Source of the DNA: Candidatus Blochmanniella pennsylvanica str. BPEN
GTDB lineage: Bacteria > Pseudomonadota > Gammaproteobacteria > Enterobacterales > Enterobacteriaceae
Direction: 5' to 3'
Assembly (NCBI RefSeq): GCF_000011745.1
Contig: NC_007292.1
Span: 372,001 to 436,000 of the forward strand
Length of the DNA stretch: 64,000 nt
This document shows positions 1 to 10,716 of this stretch, piece after piece. The number at the start of each line of letters is the position of its first letter. Position 1 is the stretch's first letter. The translations under genes were made by a program, and so were the position numbers. Under the pieces are notes generated by a model. That model saw nothing but the letters and a program-made list of their open reading frames with translations, was not told where the DNA came from and searched no databases.

Positions 1-261
1 ATTTAAAGTTTCAATTAATTGAAAAATCTCATTTTCTGTAGCCGTAATAGGTAAAGTATAAAGAAATGAAATCAAACCCACTTGTTCACATGCTTTTTTC
101 TTATTAGTTACATATATCTGAGAAATTGGATTATGTCCTACTAGAATCATAGCCAAACCTGGGGCACGTTTTCCGGAATTCATATTTTTACGTACTTGTT
201 TAGCTATTTCTTGTTTTATTTTTTCAGAAACATATTTACCATCAATTATCTTAGCGATCAT
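1..261 (-). CDS. folD: FolD, methylenetetrahydrofolate dehydrogenase/cyclohydrolase (5' part; runs off the window)
   Basis: This is the first 87 codons of the bifunctional enzyme that interconverts 5,10-methylene-, 5,10-methenyl- and 10-formyl-tetrahydrofolate in the cytoplasm, supplying formyl groups for purines and initiator tRNA. The visible part aligns without gaps to the E. coli N-terminus: AKIIDGK at the start, then RAPGLA and the catalytic-lysine segment [16 protein letters not shown]. The lysine of that segment, needed for the cyclohydrolase step, is present. ATG at 261 is the natural start. The C-terminal NADP domain lies outside the window. The next feature is tRNA-Arg(TCT); E. coli also has folD near argU, so this is ancestral linkage. 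Confidence 0.95.
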   Translation of the reverse strand, partial: MIAKIIDGKYVSEKIKQEIAKQVRKNMNSGKRAPGLAMILVGHNPISQIYVTNKKKACEQVGLISFLYTLPITATENEIFQLIETLN

Positions 262-438
262 TTTAAAATATATCCAATGAATTATATATTAACACGATGA
301 TATTATTTTCTGTAATATATATTACTATTAATTTTAAATTATATACTTTCTCTAAGCATATATTTCTTAAAAGAAAATATATGATCTAATAAGATATCTC
401 GAAAAAAGAATAATTATTTAGTAAAATATACAAGTAAC

Positions 439-512
439 GCGCTCTTAACTCAATTGGATAGAGTAACAGCCTTCTAAGCTGTAAGTTATAGGTTCGAATC
501 CTATAGGGCGCA
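439..512 (+). tRNA. argU: tRNA-Arg, anticodon TCT
   Basis: A complete cloverleaf can be folded. The 7-bp acceptor stem pairs 439-445 with 505-511 (one G-T pair), the discriminator is A512, the anticodon stem is ACAGC/GCTGT with loop CTTCTAA (anticodon TCT), and the T arm carries GGTTCGAATCC. The CCA end is not encoded. It reads AGA codons, which are very frequent in this AT-rich genome. Confidence 0.95.
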
Positions 513-688
513 TATCATCATATGTAATTGATCACACCAATTACATAAATCAGTCTTAATTAAATAATTCATATAACATGATTTAATAAAAATGTGTATA
601 CTTGATAATATATGCTTTTGATTTAATAAAAATAGATTTTTAATAAATAATAGTATCAAGCATATTTCATTAGTATAGTAAAAATATC

Positions 689-1630
689 ATGATATTAGGA
701 ATTGCTTTTGCTGTAATCTCAGGATTATTATGGGGATTGATTTTTATAGGTCCTTTATTAATACCAGAATACCCCAGCATATTACAAGCATCGGGTCGTT
801 ATATTGCGTTTGGATTAATTTCATTACCACTATCATGGTGTGATAGAGCGCGTTTACGCAAATTATTATTAAAAGATTGGTTAGAAGCAATAAAATTAGT
901 TTTAACAGGTCATATAGTATATTATACTTGTTTAACAAGCGCTATTCAACGCATCGGTGTTCCAATTTCAACTGCTATTATCGGTACATTACCTCTAATG
1001 TTAACTGTAACAACACATATCATTTCTCCTAATGAACAAAAATTACCAAACCATACTTTACTAATATCATTGTTTTTAATGGGAACGGGATTATTATGTG
1101 TAAATATTTCTGAATTGCGAGCTGAGTTCTTTATACTTAATATATGGCAATATGTAAGCGGAATAATTTTGGCAATTGTTTCTGTTTTATGTTGGGCATG
1201 GTATGCATTAAGAAATGCACATTGGTTAAAAACACATCCACACAATAAGCCCATGACTTGGGCTAATGCACAAGGCATGGTTACGTTACCACTATCGTGT
1301 CTCGTTTATTTTTTTGTATGTATCTGGTGTTCGGATCTGATCCAAGATGAATTTGCATTACCCTTCGGGCCTAGACCGATTTTTTTTATTTTTTTGATGG
1401 TATTAATTGGATTCTGTTGTTCTTGGTTAGGGACATTCTTTTGGAATGAAGCTAGCCAAAGATTACCGACAACATTAATAGGACCATTAATTGTGGTAGA
1501 AACTGTAGCAGGTTTAATATATTCATGCATACATCAACAATTATGGCCATCTCCCTTAATTTTAATTGGAATGTTCTTACTAATTTCTGGAGTTACATGT
1601 ATCATGCAAATTCGTAAGAACACACACTAA
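689..1630 (+). CDS. ytfF: YtfF-like DMT/EamA-family inner-membrane transporter
   Basis: This 313-residue protein has about ten hydrophobic segments and two repeated five-helix halves, as in EamA-type drug/metabolite transporters. N-terminal patterns such as GLLWGLIF.GP, PEYP..LQ..GRY and SAIQR.G.P.ST.IIGTLP, and the later CWAWYALRNA and SLPFGPRP-like segments, match my memory of E. coli YtfF. Its substrate is unknown; metabolite exchange with the host is only a guess. It stands alone between tRNA-Arg and the converging rodA block, so context gives no clue. The ATG at 689 is followed directly by the first membrane segment; no strong ribosome-binding site is visible. Family placement is firm, the exact orthologue less so. 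Confidence 0.8.
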   Translation: MILGIAFAVISGLLWGLIFIGPLLIPEYPSILQASGRYIAFGLISLPLSWCDRARLRKLLLKDWLEAIKLVLTGHIVYYTCLTSAIQRIGVPISTAIIGTLPLMLTVTTHIISPNEQKLPNHTLLISLFLMGTGLLCVNISELRAEFFILNIWQYVSGIILAIVSVLCWAWYALRNAHWLKTHPHNKPMTWANAQGMVTLPLSCLVYFFVCIWCSDLIQDEFALPFGPRPIFFIFLMVLIGFCCSWLGTFFWNEASQRLPTTLIGPLIVVETVAGLIYSCIHQQLWPSPLILIGMFLLISGVTCIMQIRKNTH

Positions 1631-2084
1631 AATAATTTTTTAAAAATTATTGATCTTTAAATAAATAATTAGAAGAATTTTGTTAAAACAGAGCATGTCA
1701 TTTTAATTTACAACAAATAAAACTCATGTACGCACCAAATCAACTATAATCAATAATAAATGGTGACAATACTCCTGCATACAATTATTTAATACATTTA
1801 TTATTTATATAAGTTCAAATCTATTTATCTGTTGATAACGCATATTTATTTACCCATGTAATGTCATTACATATTAATTAGATTATGTACGCACGAATCT
1901 ATTATATCATATCATTTCTTAATATTATTCATATTAAATTATTATATTTATATTAATTATTATTTTTATTTTTTGAAAAAAAATGTGGTGTATACACCTG
2001 TATTTTTTTTAGATTTTTAAATTTTTCACAAAATTAATGATATTTATAATAACGTTGATAACATATTATATAGAGTTTTCTAAT
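1631..2084. other. AT-rich spacer between converging ytfF-like gene and rodA
   Basis: No gene is supported. A weak AT-only inverted repeat (1631-1651) follows the stop codon of the transporter directly. A 17-bp palindrome with 8-bp arms around one base lies at 1856-1872. Neither has the GC-rich stem plus T-run of a classical terminator. In E. coli, rlpA, dacA, ybeD and lipB lie beyond rodA; no remnant of them could be read here. Confidence 0.5.
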
Positions 2085-3197
2085 TCATAAAATTTTAGAA
2101 ATCATTTTTCTGTGCCCGTTTATTGACATAACAATGCCAAATCCTGCCATTAATACTAATAAAGATGAACCACCGTAACTTATTAATGGCAATGGAATGC
2201 CTACTATTGGTAGTAGACCGCTAACCATACCAACATTTACGAATATATACATAAACAATACTAACATAAAACTTCCAATAATTAATCGCCCAAACATATG
2301 CTGCGTGTTGATAGCGATAAAGAGTCCGCGCAGTATAATCCCTAAATATAACGACAATAATATTAATATCCCAAAAAATCCTAGTTCTTCTCCTATCACT
2401 GAAAAAATAAAGTCAGTATGACGTTCTGGTAAAAATTCTAACTGTGATTGTGTCCCATGTAGCCATCCTTTTCCAGTAAAACCACCTGAACCGATAGCAA
2501 TTTTTGATTGAATAATATGATACCCGGCGCCTTGCGGATCGATTTCTGGATGTAATAGAATCTCTATTCTAGATCGCTGGTAATCGTGCATACAAAAAAA
2601 CCAAAATATAGGAGCAAATAAAACCATGAGTAATAATGTAAATACAATTAATTTCCAGCTAATTCCAGATAAAAATAGTGCAAAAAATCCAGAACTAACT
2701 GTTAAAATTGCTGTGCCTAAATCTGGTTGTAACAACATAAATATGGTAGGAATCATAATTAATAATAGTACAATACCAACATTTTTTAAGGATGGAGGAT
2801 GCTGCTCCCTATCAATATAACGCGCTACCATGAGCAAAACAGAAATCTTAACTATTTCTGATGGCTGAAATCTTATAATACCAAAATCTAACCAACGTTG
2901 AGCTCCTTTGCTAATTTGACCAATCATATTGACTGAGATTAATAATATAAGACATAAAAAATATATATACGGTGTCCAAAATTCATAAGTTCTGGGTGGA
3001 ACTTGTGCTAAAAAAAACATCAACAATAACCCTCCTATAATTTGAAACACTTTGAGTCGCATCATTTCAAAATTTTGACCACACGCGCTCCACATTATGA
3101 AAATTCCGTATAATAATAAACAAATAATTAATAGAAATAATGTTAAATCAATATGGTACCTATTCCATAATGAATTTTTCCGAATAATTTGACTCAT
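2085..3197 (-). CDS. rodA: RodA, SEDS-family peptidoglycan glycosyltransferase of the elongasome
   Basis: The protein polymerises lipid II glycan strands during lateral wall growth, together with PBP2. It is 370 residues, exactly the E. coli length, with about ten membrane segments. SEDS signatures are visible: RWLDFGIIRFQPSEIVK near residues 105-120, the large-loop FLPERHTDFIFSVIGEELG near 255-275, and GIPLPLISYGGSS near 335-350. It lies 64 bp downstream of mrdA on the same strand, so the pair is probably co-transcribed as in E. coli. Retention shows that this symbiont still builds a rod-type wall. The ATG start at 3197 aligns with the family N-terminus. Confidence 0.97.
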   Translation of the reverse strand: MSQIIRKNSLWNRYHIDLTLFLLIICLLLYGIFIMWSACGQNFEMMRLKVFQIIGGLLLMFFLAQVPPRTYEFWTPYIYFLCLILLISVNMIGQISKGAQRWLDFGIIRFQPSEIVKISVLLMVARYIDREQHPPSLKNVGIVLLLIMIPTIFMLLQPDLGTAILTVSSGFFALFLSGISWKLIVFTLLLMVLFAPIFWFFCMHDYQRSRIEILLHPEIDPQGAGYHIIQSKIAIGSGGFTGKGWLHGTQSQLEFLPERHTDFIFSVIGEELGFFGILILLSLYLGIILRGLFIAINTQHMFGRLIIGSFMLVLFMYIFVNVGMVSGLLPIVGIPLPLISYGGSSLLVLMAGFGIVMSINGHRKMISKIL

Positions 3198-3261
3198 GAT
3201 GCATTACGATAACTAGTTAGATTGACAAAATAAATAAAAAACAACTCAATTAAATGTTTAT

Positions 3262-5112
3262 TTATTGCAATAAGACATAATCAAATATTTTTCTTGTAAT
3301 TGATCCTATTGATACTCCAATTCTAGCGTTTTCTAAAATTACTACCACAGCTACCGTGGGATTTTCGTATGGAGCGAAAGCAGTCATTAATTTATGATCC
3401 CTAAGAGATTCAGAAATCTTACTTGGATCATAATTTTGGTTACTTTTTAAATTAAATAATTGTGCTGTACCAGATTTGGCTGCTGCTTTATATGAAGTGC
3501 CAGAAAAACTCCCACTTACTGTGCCATTTGGACGATTGGCTGCTCCAAACATTCCATCTTTAGCTATTTTCCATACATTTGATTTCGGGTCACCTACCTG
3601 GTCACATTCCGTTTGATGGTATGGAACACAATTTTTTTCCAATAAAACACTATCAAGTAAATGTGGAATGCGCACGTTACCGTCATTAATTAAAGTAATT
3701 AAAGCTTTAGACATTTGTATAGGAGTAGCGGTCCAATACCCTTGCCCGATTCCTACCGGTATCGTATCTCCTTGATACCATGGTTGATTAAAACGTTGTA
3801 TTTTCCATGCCTTAGTCGGCATCACGCCAGTTAATTCTTCGAATAGATCGATACCAGTATATCTACCATACCCAAATTTATTCATCCATTCTGATAAATT
3901 ATCTATTCCCATTTTGTAGGCTATTTGATAAAAAAAAGTATCAGAAGATTCTTCAAGAGCTTTCGTAATATTTAATTCTCCATGCCCCCAACGTTTCCAA
4001 TCACGAAAACGTTTTTCTGAACCAGGTAATTGCCACCAACCAGGATCAGAAAATAAAAAATTCTGATTAATCACCCCCAATGTTAAAGCAGATACAGAAA
4101 TATAAGGTTTTACTGTAGATGCAGGAGGGTATACCCCTTGGGTGGCACGATTAAGTAAAGGACAATTGTTATCCTTTAATAAAATACTATATTCTGTATT
4201 GGAGATACCGTCAACAAACAAGTTTGGATTATAACTAGGATGCGAAATTAAAGCTTGAATTCCTCCGTTGCGAGGGTCAACAACTATTACAGAAGACCGA
4301 TTTCCTACTAATAATTTTATAATATACTGTTGTAAATTCAAATCTAATGTTAAAACAATATTTTTTCCTGGTATCGGAGATTTTTTATATAATTCTCTAA
4401 TCACTTTCCCGCGATTATTTATTTCTACAGCTCCATATCCTGGCGTCCCATGTAAAATATTTTCGTAATAGCGTTCAATACCTAATTTTCCTATATTAGG
4501 AGCTGCAACATACTTACCCAAAATACCCTGCTTATTCAATCTTTTTATATCTTCCCCGTTAATTTTAGCGACGTATCCGATAACATGAGTTACATCGGAT
4601 CCATAAGGATAGTAACGACGTTGATAACTTTTGATTGTTACCCCGGAAAACCTAAATCTATTAACAGCAAATCGAGCTTGTTGTTCTTCCGTTAAATCAA
4701 TTTTAATAGGTAACGAAACAAATTGGGTAGAACGTTTCCGATTTTTTTCAAAACATTCTATATCATGATCACTTAAATTTAGTAATAATTTCAACTCATG
4801 AATCGTATGGCTTAAATCAATTGTATTCTCTGGAACTATTTCTAATTGGTAAATAGTACGATTTAATGCTAAAGCAATTCCATTGCGATCGTAAATAATT
4901 CCTCTTTTAGGTGGAATAGGAATAATCTTAATACGATTTTCATTAGAACGAGTAGTATACATATCAAAATGAATTATCTGTATCTGATATAGATGAATAA
5001 ATAAAATGCCAATGATCAATAATACAAAAACAGATGCAATTGTTATACGACGCGCAAACAACAACGACTCAGCTGAATAATTATGAAAAATTTGATGACC
5101 ATTGGACTTCAT
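3262..5112 (-). CDS. mrdA: PBP2, peptidoglycan D,D-transpeptidase of the elongasome
   Basis: This bitopic class B penicillin-binding protein cross-links new peptidoglycan with RodA. The 616 residues contain one N-terminal membrane segment (about residues 22-45), the non-catalytic pedestal with RGIIYDRNG, and a transpeptidase domain. The active-site motifs are intact: STVK (nucleophile serine) after YPPA, EESSD in the second motif region, and KSGTA as the third motif. It is slightly shorter than the E. coli enzyme (633) because the dispensable C-terminal tail is missing. rlmH, which separates mrdA from rsfS in E. coli, is gone; only about 120 bp remain. Confidence 0.97.
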   Translation of the reverse strand: MKSNGHQIFHNYSAESLLFARRITIASVFVLLIIGILFIHLYQIQIIHFDMYTTRSNENRIKIIPIPPKRGIIYDRNGIALALNRTIYQLEIVPENTIDLSHTIHELKLLLNLSDHDIECFEKNRKRSTQFVSLPIKIDLTEEQQARFAVNRFRFSGVTIKSYQRRYYPYGSDVTHVIGYVAKINGEDIKRLNKQGILGKYVAAPNIGKLGIERYYENILHGTPGYGAVEINNRGKVIRELYKKSPIPGKNIVLTLDLNLQQYIIKLLVGNRSSVIVVDPRNGGIQALISHPSYNPNLFVDGISNTEYSILLKDNNCPLLNRATQGVYPPASTVKPYISVSALTLGVINQNFLFSDPGWWQLPGSEKRFRDWKRWGHGELNITKALEESSDTFFYQIAYKMGIDNLSEWMNKFGYGRYTGIDLFEELTGVMPTKAWKIQRFNQPWYQGDTIPVGIGQGYWTATPIQMSKALITLINDGNVRIPHLLDSVLLEKNCVPYHQTECDQVGDPKSNVWKIAKDGMFGAANRPNGTVSGSFSGTSYKAAAKSGTAQLFNLKSNQNYDPSKISESLRDHKLMTAFAPYENPTVAVVVILENARIGVSIGSITRKIFDYVLLQ

Positions 5113-5233
5113 TGAATCAAAATTTATTTATATCTAATATTAATCATCGATATAAATAATTATACACTTATTTAATAGATACATTGCTATGTATGCGTAA
5201 TACTGTGTCCTAAACAGACATTTATAATTTATG

Positions 5234-5551
5234 TTAGTTCCAAAGCTTCTCTAATTCATATAATTTACGAATTTCTTTCTGCATTACATGTATAACTAAA
5301 TCACCTAAATCTACTAAAACCCATTCACCAATGCTCATACCTTCTGCGCCATAAGGCTGTAACCCTAAACTACGGGATTTACGCAATATCTCTTGAGATA
5401 TAGAAATTACATGACGACGAGACATACCAGTACAAATAATCATAATATCTGTAATATTAGTTTTACCAGATATATCGAAGCACGCGATATCTTGTCCCTG
5501 TATATTATATATAACATTAACTATAAATTCTTTAAGAACATCGGATTGCAC
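5234..5551 (-). CDS. rsfS: RsfS, ribosomal silencing factor
   Basis: RsfS binds ribosomal protein L14 and blocks joining of 30S and 50S subunits under starvation. The 105 residues equal the E. coli length, with the family core QDIACFDISGKTNITD, MIICTG.S.RHV near 38-48 and VDLGDLVIHVMQ near 82-93. The start codon is GTG at 5551, chosen because it aligns with the E. coli N-terminus (MQ..VL..F). It is kept although its usual neighbours rlmH, cobC and nadD have gone. Confidence 0.95.
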   Translation of the reverse strand: MQSDVLKEFIVNVIYNIQGQDIACFDISGKTNITDIMIICTGMSRRHVISISQEILRKSRSLGLQPYGAEGMSIGEWVLVDLGDLVIHVMQKEIRKLYELEKLWN

Positions 5552-6160
5552 AATTTAATGCCTAAATATGTGTTTACGTGTGATTTTTCTATTGTTTTAA
5601 TATACAGATAATGTATGGTATTTGATTAAATAATACAATAATTATCTTATCAATTCTTAATTTTTAAGATAAACGTGAAACTGTAACACATTTTTAATTC
5701 TAAAAAACAACATTATAAACCTACATTTACTGTAGAAATATAGTAAATAGCAAATTATTATTGTGTTTTGTTGTTTTTATACAGCCTAAATAAAAATGTT
5801 ATTCCATTAAATATTCAATTATCACACGTATAATCGTACTAAATATACACGATGTCATTATTTTATTTCATAAGAATTATAAGTTTTTCAATATATACTT
5901 ACATGTATTACAATATGTATGTGATACATGTACATATAACTATTTTTTAATAAAAAATTTAAAAATTATTTTAAACACATCAATATAATCAATCAAAATC
6001 ATTAATATCTTTATTGTAAATTATTTTTGATAAAAAACACATGTATATATTTGTATATAAGCATTTATTTTTAAATAAATAATTATCTCAAATCATCTAA
6101 TAAATAAGATTTATAAAAATTCTATTATAAAATATGGTTAATGTATTTGGATTAAAATAG
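5552..6160. other. Gene-free spacer where cobC and nadD stand in E. coli
   Basis: About 600 bp of very AT-rich sequence between rsfS and holA. No reading frame or recognisable remnant of nadD or cobC was found on either strand. A weak inverted repeat (TACATGTAT / ATACATGTA) lies near 5900-5935. I see nothing else. Confidence 0.5.
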
Positions 6161-7189
6161 CTATTTAAGCGAAACCTTCTTATCGTAACATAAGATGAGT
6201 GATAATAGTTCAAAACTTGATCGTGACAAAACAATATAATCCTTTTTATATATTAATTCTATTTGCGCTAATAATTCTATTGCTTGATATAATTGGTATA
6301 AACTTAACCGATTAACAGCTCTAGCTAACAACATACAATGATACTTTCTATATATTTTATATTTTTTTAACAAATTAAATAATGATTTTCCTTGCACCAT
6401 ATTGTATTTCATGTTAGTTATCATCAGTATTTCAGATTTAATCCTGCATAATAATAGTTCTAAATCGACACCTATATATTCCAATTTTTTTAGAATACGA
6501 TCAGCACGTTGTTTGTTGCCCGTTAAAATCGATTCTATCCAATGATTCATATTAAAACATGCTGAATCAGTTACTATTTTTTTTACACGAATAAAATTTA
6601 AATTTCCATCAGGATAGATTAAAGACAGATTCCGCAACGTTTGATTTAATAATGTTAAATTACCTTCATAATAATAACATAATAATTGACAAGCTAAATT
6701 TTCTATAACAAGTTTCATATTTTTAGCTTGATTTTCTATCCACATTATCAAGCGTGTATGCGTAGGAGTGCTGCAATCAACGAATATTCCTATTTTTTTA
6801 AAACATTGTAACCAAATATTATTTTTATTAATTTGATTCGATTCATGAATATATAAAATTAATACTAAATCATCATGAAGAAATGAGAACAATAAAGGCA
6901 CTTTTTTTTTTAAAATAGCAACAGGATAATTTTGAGGAAATTTCAGTGATAATATTCTGCGTTTTTCAAATAAACTTGATACTCTGAACAAATTACATAT
7001 ATTCTCCCAATCAGAATACATATCCAATGCTATATTAACAGATTCATTGAAATTTAGCATTCTGGCTGTATTAACAATATTTAGATAACTATCTCCTAAA
7101 AAATAAGAATCATTCCCTAATAATACATAAACAGATCTCAATTCCTTTTTCAATTCTATACACAATTGTTCTGGGTATATCCAAATCAT
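6161..7189 (-). CDS. holA: HolA, DNA polymerase III delta subunit
   Basis: The delta subunit is the wrench of the clamp loader that opens the beta ring. The 342 residues match the E. coli length (343). N-terminal PEQL....LR..Y.LLGND, the segment HDDLVLILYIHESNQINKNN, and CYYYEGNL..L.Q.L..LSL.YPDG all align. The fold should be two AAA+-like domains plus a helical collar domain. The coding strand has an A10 run (window 6902-6911) encoding leucine-lysine-lysine-lysine; it is in frame as written. ATG at 7189 is the start. The gene lies downstream of lptE and leuS, as in E. coli. Confidence 0.93.
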   Translation of the reverse strand: MIWIYPEQLCIELKKELRSVYVLLGNDSYFLGDSYLNIVNTARMLNFNESVNIALDMYSDWENICNLFRVSSLFEKRRILSLKFPQNYPVAILKKKVPLLFSFLHDDLVLILYIHESNQINKNNIWLQCFKKIGIFVDCSTPTHTRLIMWIENQAKNMKLVIENLACQLLCYYYEGNLTLLNQTLRNLSLIYPDGNLNFIRVKKIVTDSACFNMNHWIESILTGNKQRADRILKKLEYIGVDLELLLCRIKSEILMITNMKYNMVQGKSLFNLLKKYKIYRKYHCMLLARAVNRLSLYQLYQAIELLAQIELIYKKDYIVLSRSSFELLSLILCYDKKVSLK

Positions 7190-7254
7190 AATATATTTTT
7201 GATGGTGAAATAAAAAATTTATATTAAATATAAAAAATGATTTTACAACATATC

Positions 7255-7818
7255 CTAACTAAAATCTTCACATCGCAGAAATAATTGATATATTAGCTGT
7301 TGAGCCGCATCTCGATATATTTCTTTACGAATATCATTTTCTTGCATGTCATTAAATAAAGCTTTTTCAGGATTTCTTATAAGTGAACGATACACGTAAA
7401 CACTGATGGGGTAATAATTTCTGTTTGGAACGAACAAATGAGTTTGTATACTCAATGTCAATCGATATCCAGCTTCTTTTCCGTTCTGAAATACAGAAGT
7501 GGTTATATGTTTTTCTGAAGCATTGATGATATTTAAACGAGGAATTTGTGCCTCTCGTGTACACACATTACTACGTAAATCATTTAAATCATCAAAAATA
7601 TCAATACGACTTGCGTGTAACTCAGTCATTATAGCTCGATTTATCGGACCAAATGGGTCATAACTACATAATATTATAGATCTTATATTATTTGTCCGTA
7701 ATTTTTTTAAGGTTGTATCTGTATATAATTGATAACCACAACTTGTAAAGATAATCACAGTCAAAACACTTACAATCATTAAAAAAATTATTTTTTTTAT
7801 ATAAGCAATGTCCAGCAT
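7255..7818 (-). CDS. lptE: LptE, outer-membrane LPS-assembly lipoprotein
   Basis: LptE plugs the LptD barrel that places lipopolysaccharide in the outer leaflet. The 187-residue protein begins with a charged stretch, a hydrophobic signal segment (about 10-25) and a lipobox ending FTSC, so Cys27 should be lipidated. Family features follow: DP.GP..RA....L and VF.NG...GYRLTLSI, then YPISVYVYRS. A TTG codon lies 15 bp further upstream in frame (7833) and would overlap leuS; I chose ATG at 7818 because it gives a normal signal peptide and sits 4 bp after the leuS stop. The C-terminal tail of the E. coli protein is absent. Confidence 0.9.
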   Translation of the reverse strand: MLDIAYIKKIIFLMIVSVLTVIIFTSCGYQLYTDTTLKKLRTNNIRSIILCSYDPFGPINRAIMTELHASRIDIFDDLNDLRSNVCTREAQIPRLNIINASEKHITTSVFQNGKEAGYRLTLSIQTHLFVPNRNYYPISVYVYRSLIRNPEKALFNDMQENDIRKEIYRDAAQQLIYQLFLRCEDFS

Positions 7819-7822
7819 ATTA

Positions 7823-10441
7823 CTATTTTGCAATGATATTGATTACTCTATTTGGAACATAAATTATATTATTTATTTTTTTTCCAATAAGATATTTATT
7901 TAAAACTCCCTCTGTTTCTAATAATTTATAAACTACATTCTTATCACTATTTAATGGCGCAAAAACTTTATGTCGCATCTTTCCATTAATTTGTACTAGA
8001 ACGAGCGTTCTGTCATTTTGTATCGCTTGTGTATCTACAATAGGCCATGTCGCATTATCGATATCTTCAGATCCTCCTAAAGCCTTCCATAAAATAAAAC
8101 TAATATGTGGAGTAAATGGATATAGCAGCCTCACTATTACTAATAAAGCCTCTTGTAATACTGCTCTATCTTGCATGCTTGTTTTAGGAGCATTGTATAA
8201 TTTTTTTACTAATTTCATAATAGCTGATAAAGCAGTATTAAATGATTGCCTACGATCAATATCGTCAGTAACTTTTTCTATGGTTTTATGTACATTGTAT
8301 CGAATAAATTTTTGCGCATGATTCAGTATTACAACACTTAATGCATCTACAGGTCCATCTTGGATATGATGATATATTAAGTTCCAAATACGTTTAAGAA
8401 AACGCTGCGCGCCTTCTATGCCAGATTCTTTCCATTCCAACGGTGCTTCAATTGGAGCAGCAAACATTATAAAAAACCGCACCGCATCTGCTCCATATTT
8501 TTCAATAATTATATTTGGATCAATACCATTATTTTTTGATTTTGACATTTTACACATTCCATCATAAATTAAATCACGTCCATCTTTATCAATAGCTTTG
8601 ACAATACCTCCTATTCTGTCTCGTTTTATTGTAACATGAGTTGGATCTACCCATATATGTTGGCCATTAGGAGACACATAATAAAAAGAGTCTGCTAATA
8701 CCATACCTTGACATAATAAACGTATTGCAGGTTCGTCGGAATATACTAATCCTTCATCACGCATTAATTTGTGATAGAATCGAAAATATAATAAATGCAT
8801 AATAGCATGTTCAATTCCACCTATATATTGATCAACTGGCAACCAATAATTAGCAGCATGCACATTTAACATAGCATCATTATAACGAGGACAAGTATAA
8901 CGAGCATAATACCAAGATGACTCCATAAAAGTATCAAAAGTATCAGTATCACGAATGGCTGCTTGCCCTTTATAAGTAGTTTGAATCCAGTTAGGATACA
9001 TTTTTAAAGAATTATCGACATATCCATCGTTACTTCTGTGTATAGTTGACATATTTTTTGGAAGAATTACTGGTAATCGATCCAACAGTACTGGCTTAAC
9101 AACACCATTAGATAATGTTACCATAGGGATAGGAACCCCCCAATAACGTTGACGCGAAATACCCCAATCTTTTAAGCGATAATTAACTTTATATTGAGCG
9201 ACACCACGCGCAATTAACGATTTGACAATCGCGTTAGACGCAGTACAAGAACTTAATCCATCAAATTCACCAGAATTAAATAATATCCCATCACAAGTCG
9301 TTTCTTGCGCTTGCATCGCAATATTTGGTTCAATTGCATCCAGATTCTTTATAACAGGTTTTATTGGTAGATTATATTTATAGGCAAATTCCCAATCTTG
9401 TTGATTATGAGCTGGAATTGATATAGCTGCTCCCATTCCATCACACTCCATAGGTATTACAAAATTGGCGACCCAAATTGGTAATTTACTATTAGTAATC
9501 GGATGTATCGCATAGATATGAGTAGGCATTCCCATTTTTTCAAAATAAAAAACATTTTTTTTGTTTAATTTAGTATAAAAATCGTCATTTTTTTGAATAA
9601 AATGAGCTACATTTAAATCAGTTTTTGCCACCTGCAATGCTATTGGATGATCTGTAGATATGACTAAATAAGTAATTCCCATGAAAATATCTAATCGAGT
9701 CATGTATATTGTTAACGTATCATTAGAATTTTCAATTCTAAAAGTAACATTTACGCCTTTTGAACGCCCAATCCAATTTCGTTGCATAATTTTTACTTGT
9801 TCAGGCCAATGCGTTAATTGATCTAATCCATGTAACAATTGATCCGCATAATTAGTAATTCTTATAAACCATTGCGGAATTCTTTTATATTTTACAGGGG
9901 TATGACAACGCCAACAGCAATTATTAGTAACTTGCTCATTAGCCAAAACCGTTTTATGATATGAGCACCAGTTTACTGATGCAGTTTTTTTATATACTAA
10001 ACCTTTTTTATATAATACAGTAAAAAACCACTGTTCCCATCGATAATAGTCTGGGTGACAAGTTATAAGCTCTCTATTCCAATCATAAGCAAAACCTAAT
10101 GATTGCAATTGGCTTTTCATATAATTAATATTAGAGTATGTCCAGATTGATGGGTCTGTATTATTTTTAATTGCAGCATGTTCTGCAGGTAATCCAAAAG
10201 CATCCCATCCTATAGGTTGTAATACATTTTTTCCAAGCATACGTTGATATCGAGAGATTACATCTCCAATTGTGTAATTGCGTACATGCCCCATATGTAA
10301 GTTTCCAGATGGATAAGGAATCATAGATAAACAATAATATTTTTCTTTATTACTGTCTTCTATGACTGCAAAAGTCTTGTTTTTATACCAATGTTTTTGA
10401 ACAACACTTTCAATATCGCTTGGAGAATATGATTTACGCAT
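7823..10441 (-). CDS. leuS: LeuRS, leucyl-tRNA synthetase with altered CP1 editing pocket
   Basis: This class I synthetase charges tRNA-Leu. About 872 residues; the Rossmann catalytic domain has HMGH (near residue 50) and KMSKSKNN (near 630), and the tryptophan-rich, zinc-ribbon and anticodon-binding parts align along the whole length with E. coli LeuRS (860). ATG at 10441 fits the E. coli N-terminus; a GTG 12 bp upstream is in frame but less likely. The CP1 editing domain is physically present but odd. The near-universal TTRPDT motif reads MTRLDI, so the specificity-gate threonine (Thr252 in E. coli) is isoleucine. The later GTGAVMAVPGHD segment reads [12 protein letters not shown]. The downstream aspartate in QQDWEF is kept. 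Charging should work; proofreading is probably weak or lost. Confidence 0.97.
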   Translation of the reverse strand: MRKSYSPSDIESVVQKHWYKNKTFAVIEDSNKEKYYCLSMIPYPSGNLHMGHVRNYTIGDVISRYQRMLGKNVLQPIGWDAFGLPAEHAAIKNNTDPSIWTYSNINYMKSQLQSLGFAYDWNRELITCHPDYYRWEQWFFTVLYKKGLVYKKTASVNWCSYHKTVLANEQVTNNCCWRCHTPVKYKRIPQWFIRITNYADQLLHGLDQLTHWPEQVKIMQRNWIGRSKGVNVTFRIENSNDTLTIYMTRLDIFMGITYLVISTDHPIALQVAKTDLNVAHFIQKNDDFYTKLNKKNVFYFEKMGMPTHIYAIHPITNSKLPIWVANFVIPMECDGMGAAISIPAHNQQDWEFAYKYNLPIKPVIKNLDAIEPNIAMQAQETTCDGILFNSGEFDGLSSCTASNAIVKSLIARGVAQYKVNYRLKDWGISRQRYWGVPIPMVTLSNGVVKPVLLDRLPVILPKNMSTIHRSNDGYVDNSLKMYPNWIQTTYKGQAAIRDTDTFDTFMESSWYYARYTCPRYNDAMLNVHAANYWLPVDQYIGGIEHAIMHLLYFRFYHKLMRDEGLVYSDEPAIRLLCQGMVLADSFYYVSPNGQHIWVDPTHVTIKRDRIGGIVKAIDKDGRDLIYDGMCKMSKSKNNGIDPNIIIEKYGADAVRFFIMFAAPIEAPLEWKESGIEGAQRFLKRIWNLIYHHIQDGPVDALSVVILNHAQKFIRYNVHKTIEKVTDDIDRRQSFNTALSAIMKLVKKLYNAPKTSMQDRAVLQEALLVIVRLLYPFTPHISFILWKALGGSEDIDNATWPIVDTQAIQNDRTLVLVQINGKMRHKVFAPLNSDKNVVYKLLETEGVLNKYLIGKKINNIIYVPNRVINIIAK

Positions 10442-10716
10442 AATAAATATCACAATAAATTAAAAAATGTTAATTAATTAATAATTGTAGTTAATTACAA
10501 ATATTAATTTTTTCTAAATAAACATTGTTTTTATCCAATAAAAATAACGAAGTATATAATCATATATACGTAATTGATAATATTTAATCAATTTTATTTC
10601 TTATTTTATAATAAATGTTCATTTAATACCTAATAAAAAGTATAGCATATATCTCTTTGAGATCTCTATGTAATTAGATACTTCATTTTGAAGATTTGAT
10701 AAAAATTTTTTTTAAA

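Noticed and set aside
9660-9750. LeuRS CP1 changes as sequencing error
   Set aside because: The frame is unbroken and neighbouring residues are conserved; several separate substitutions in two editing motifs are not explained by a single error.
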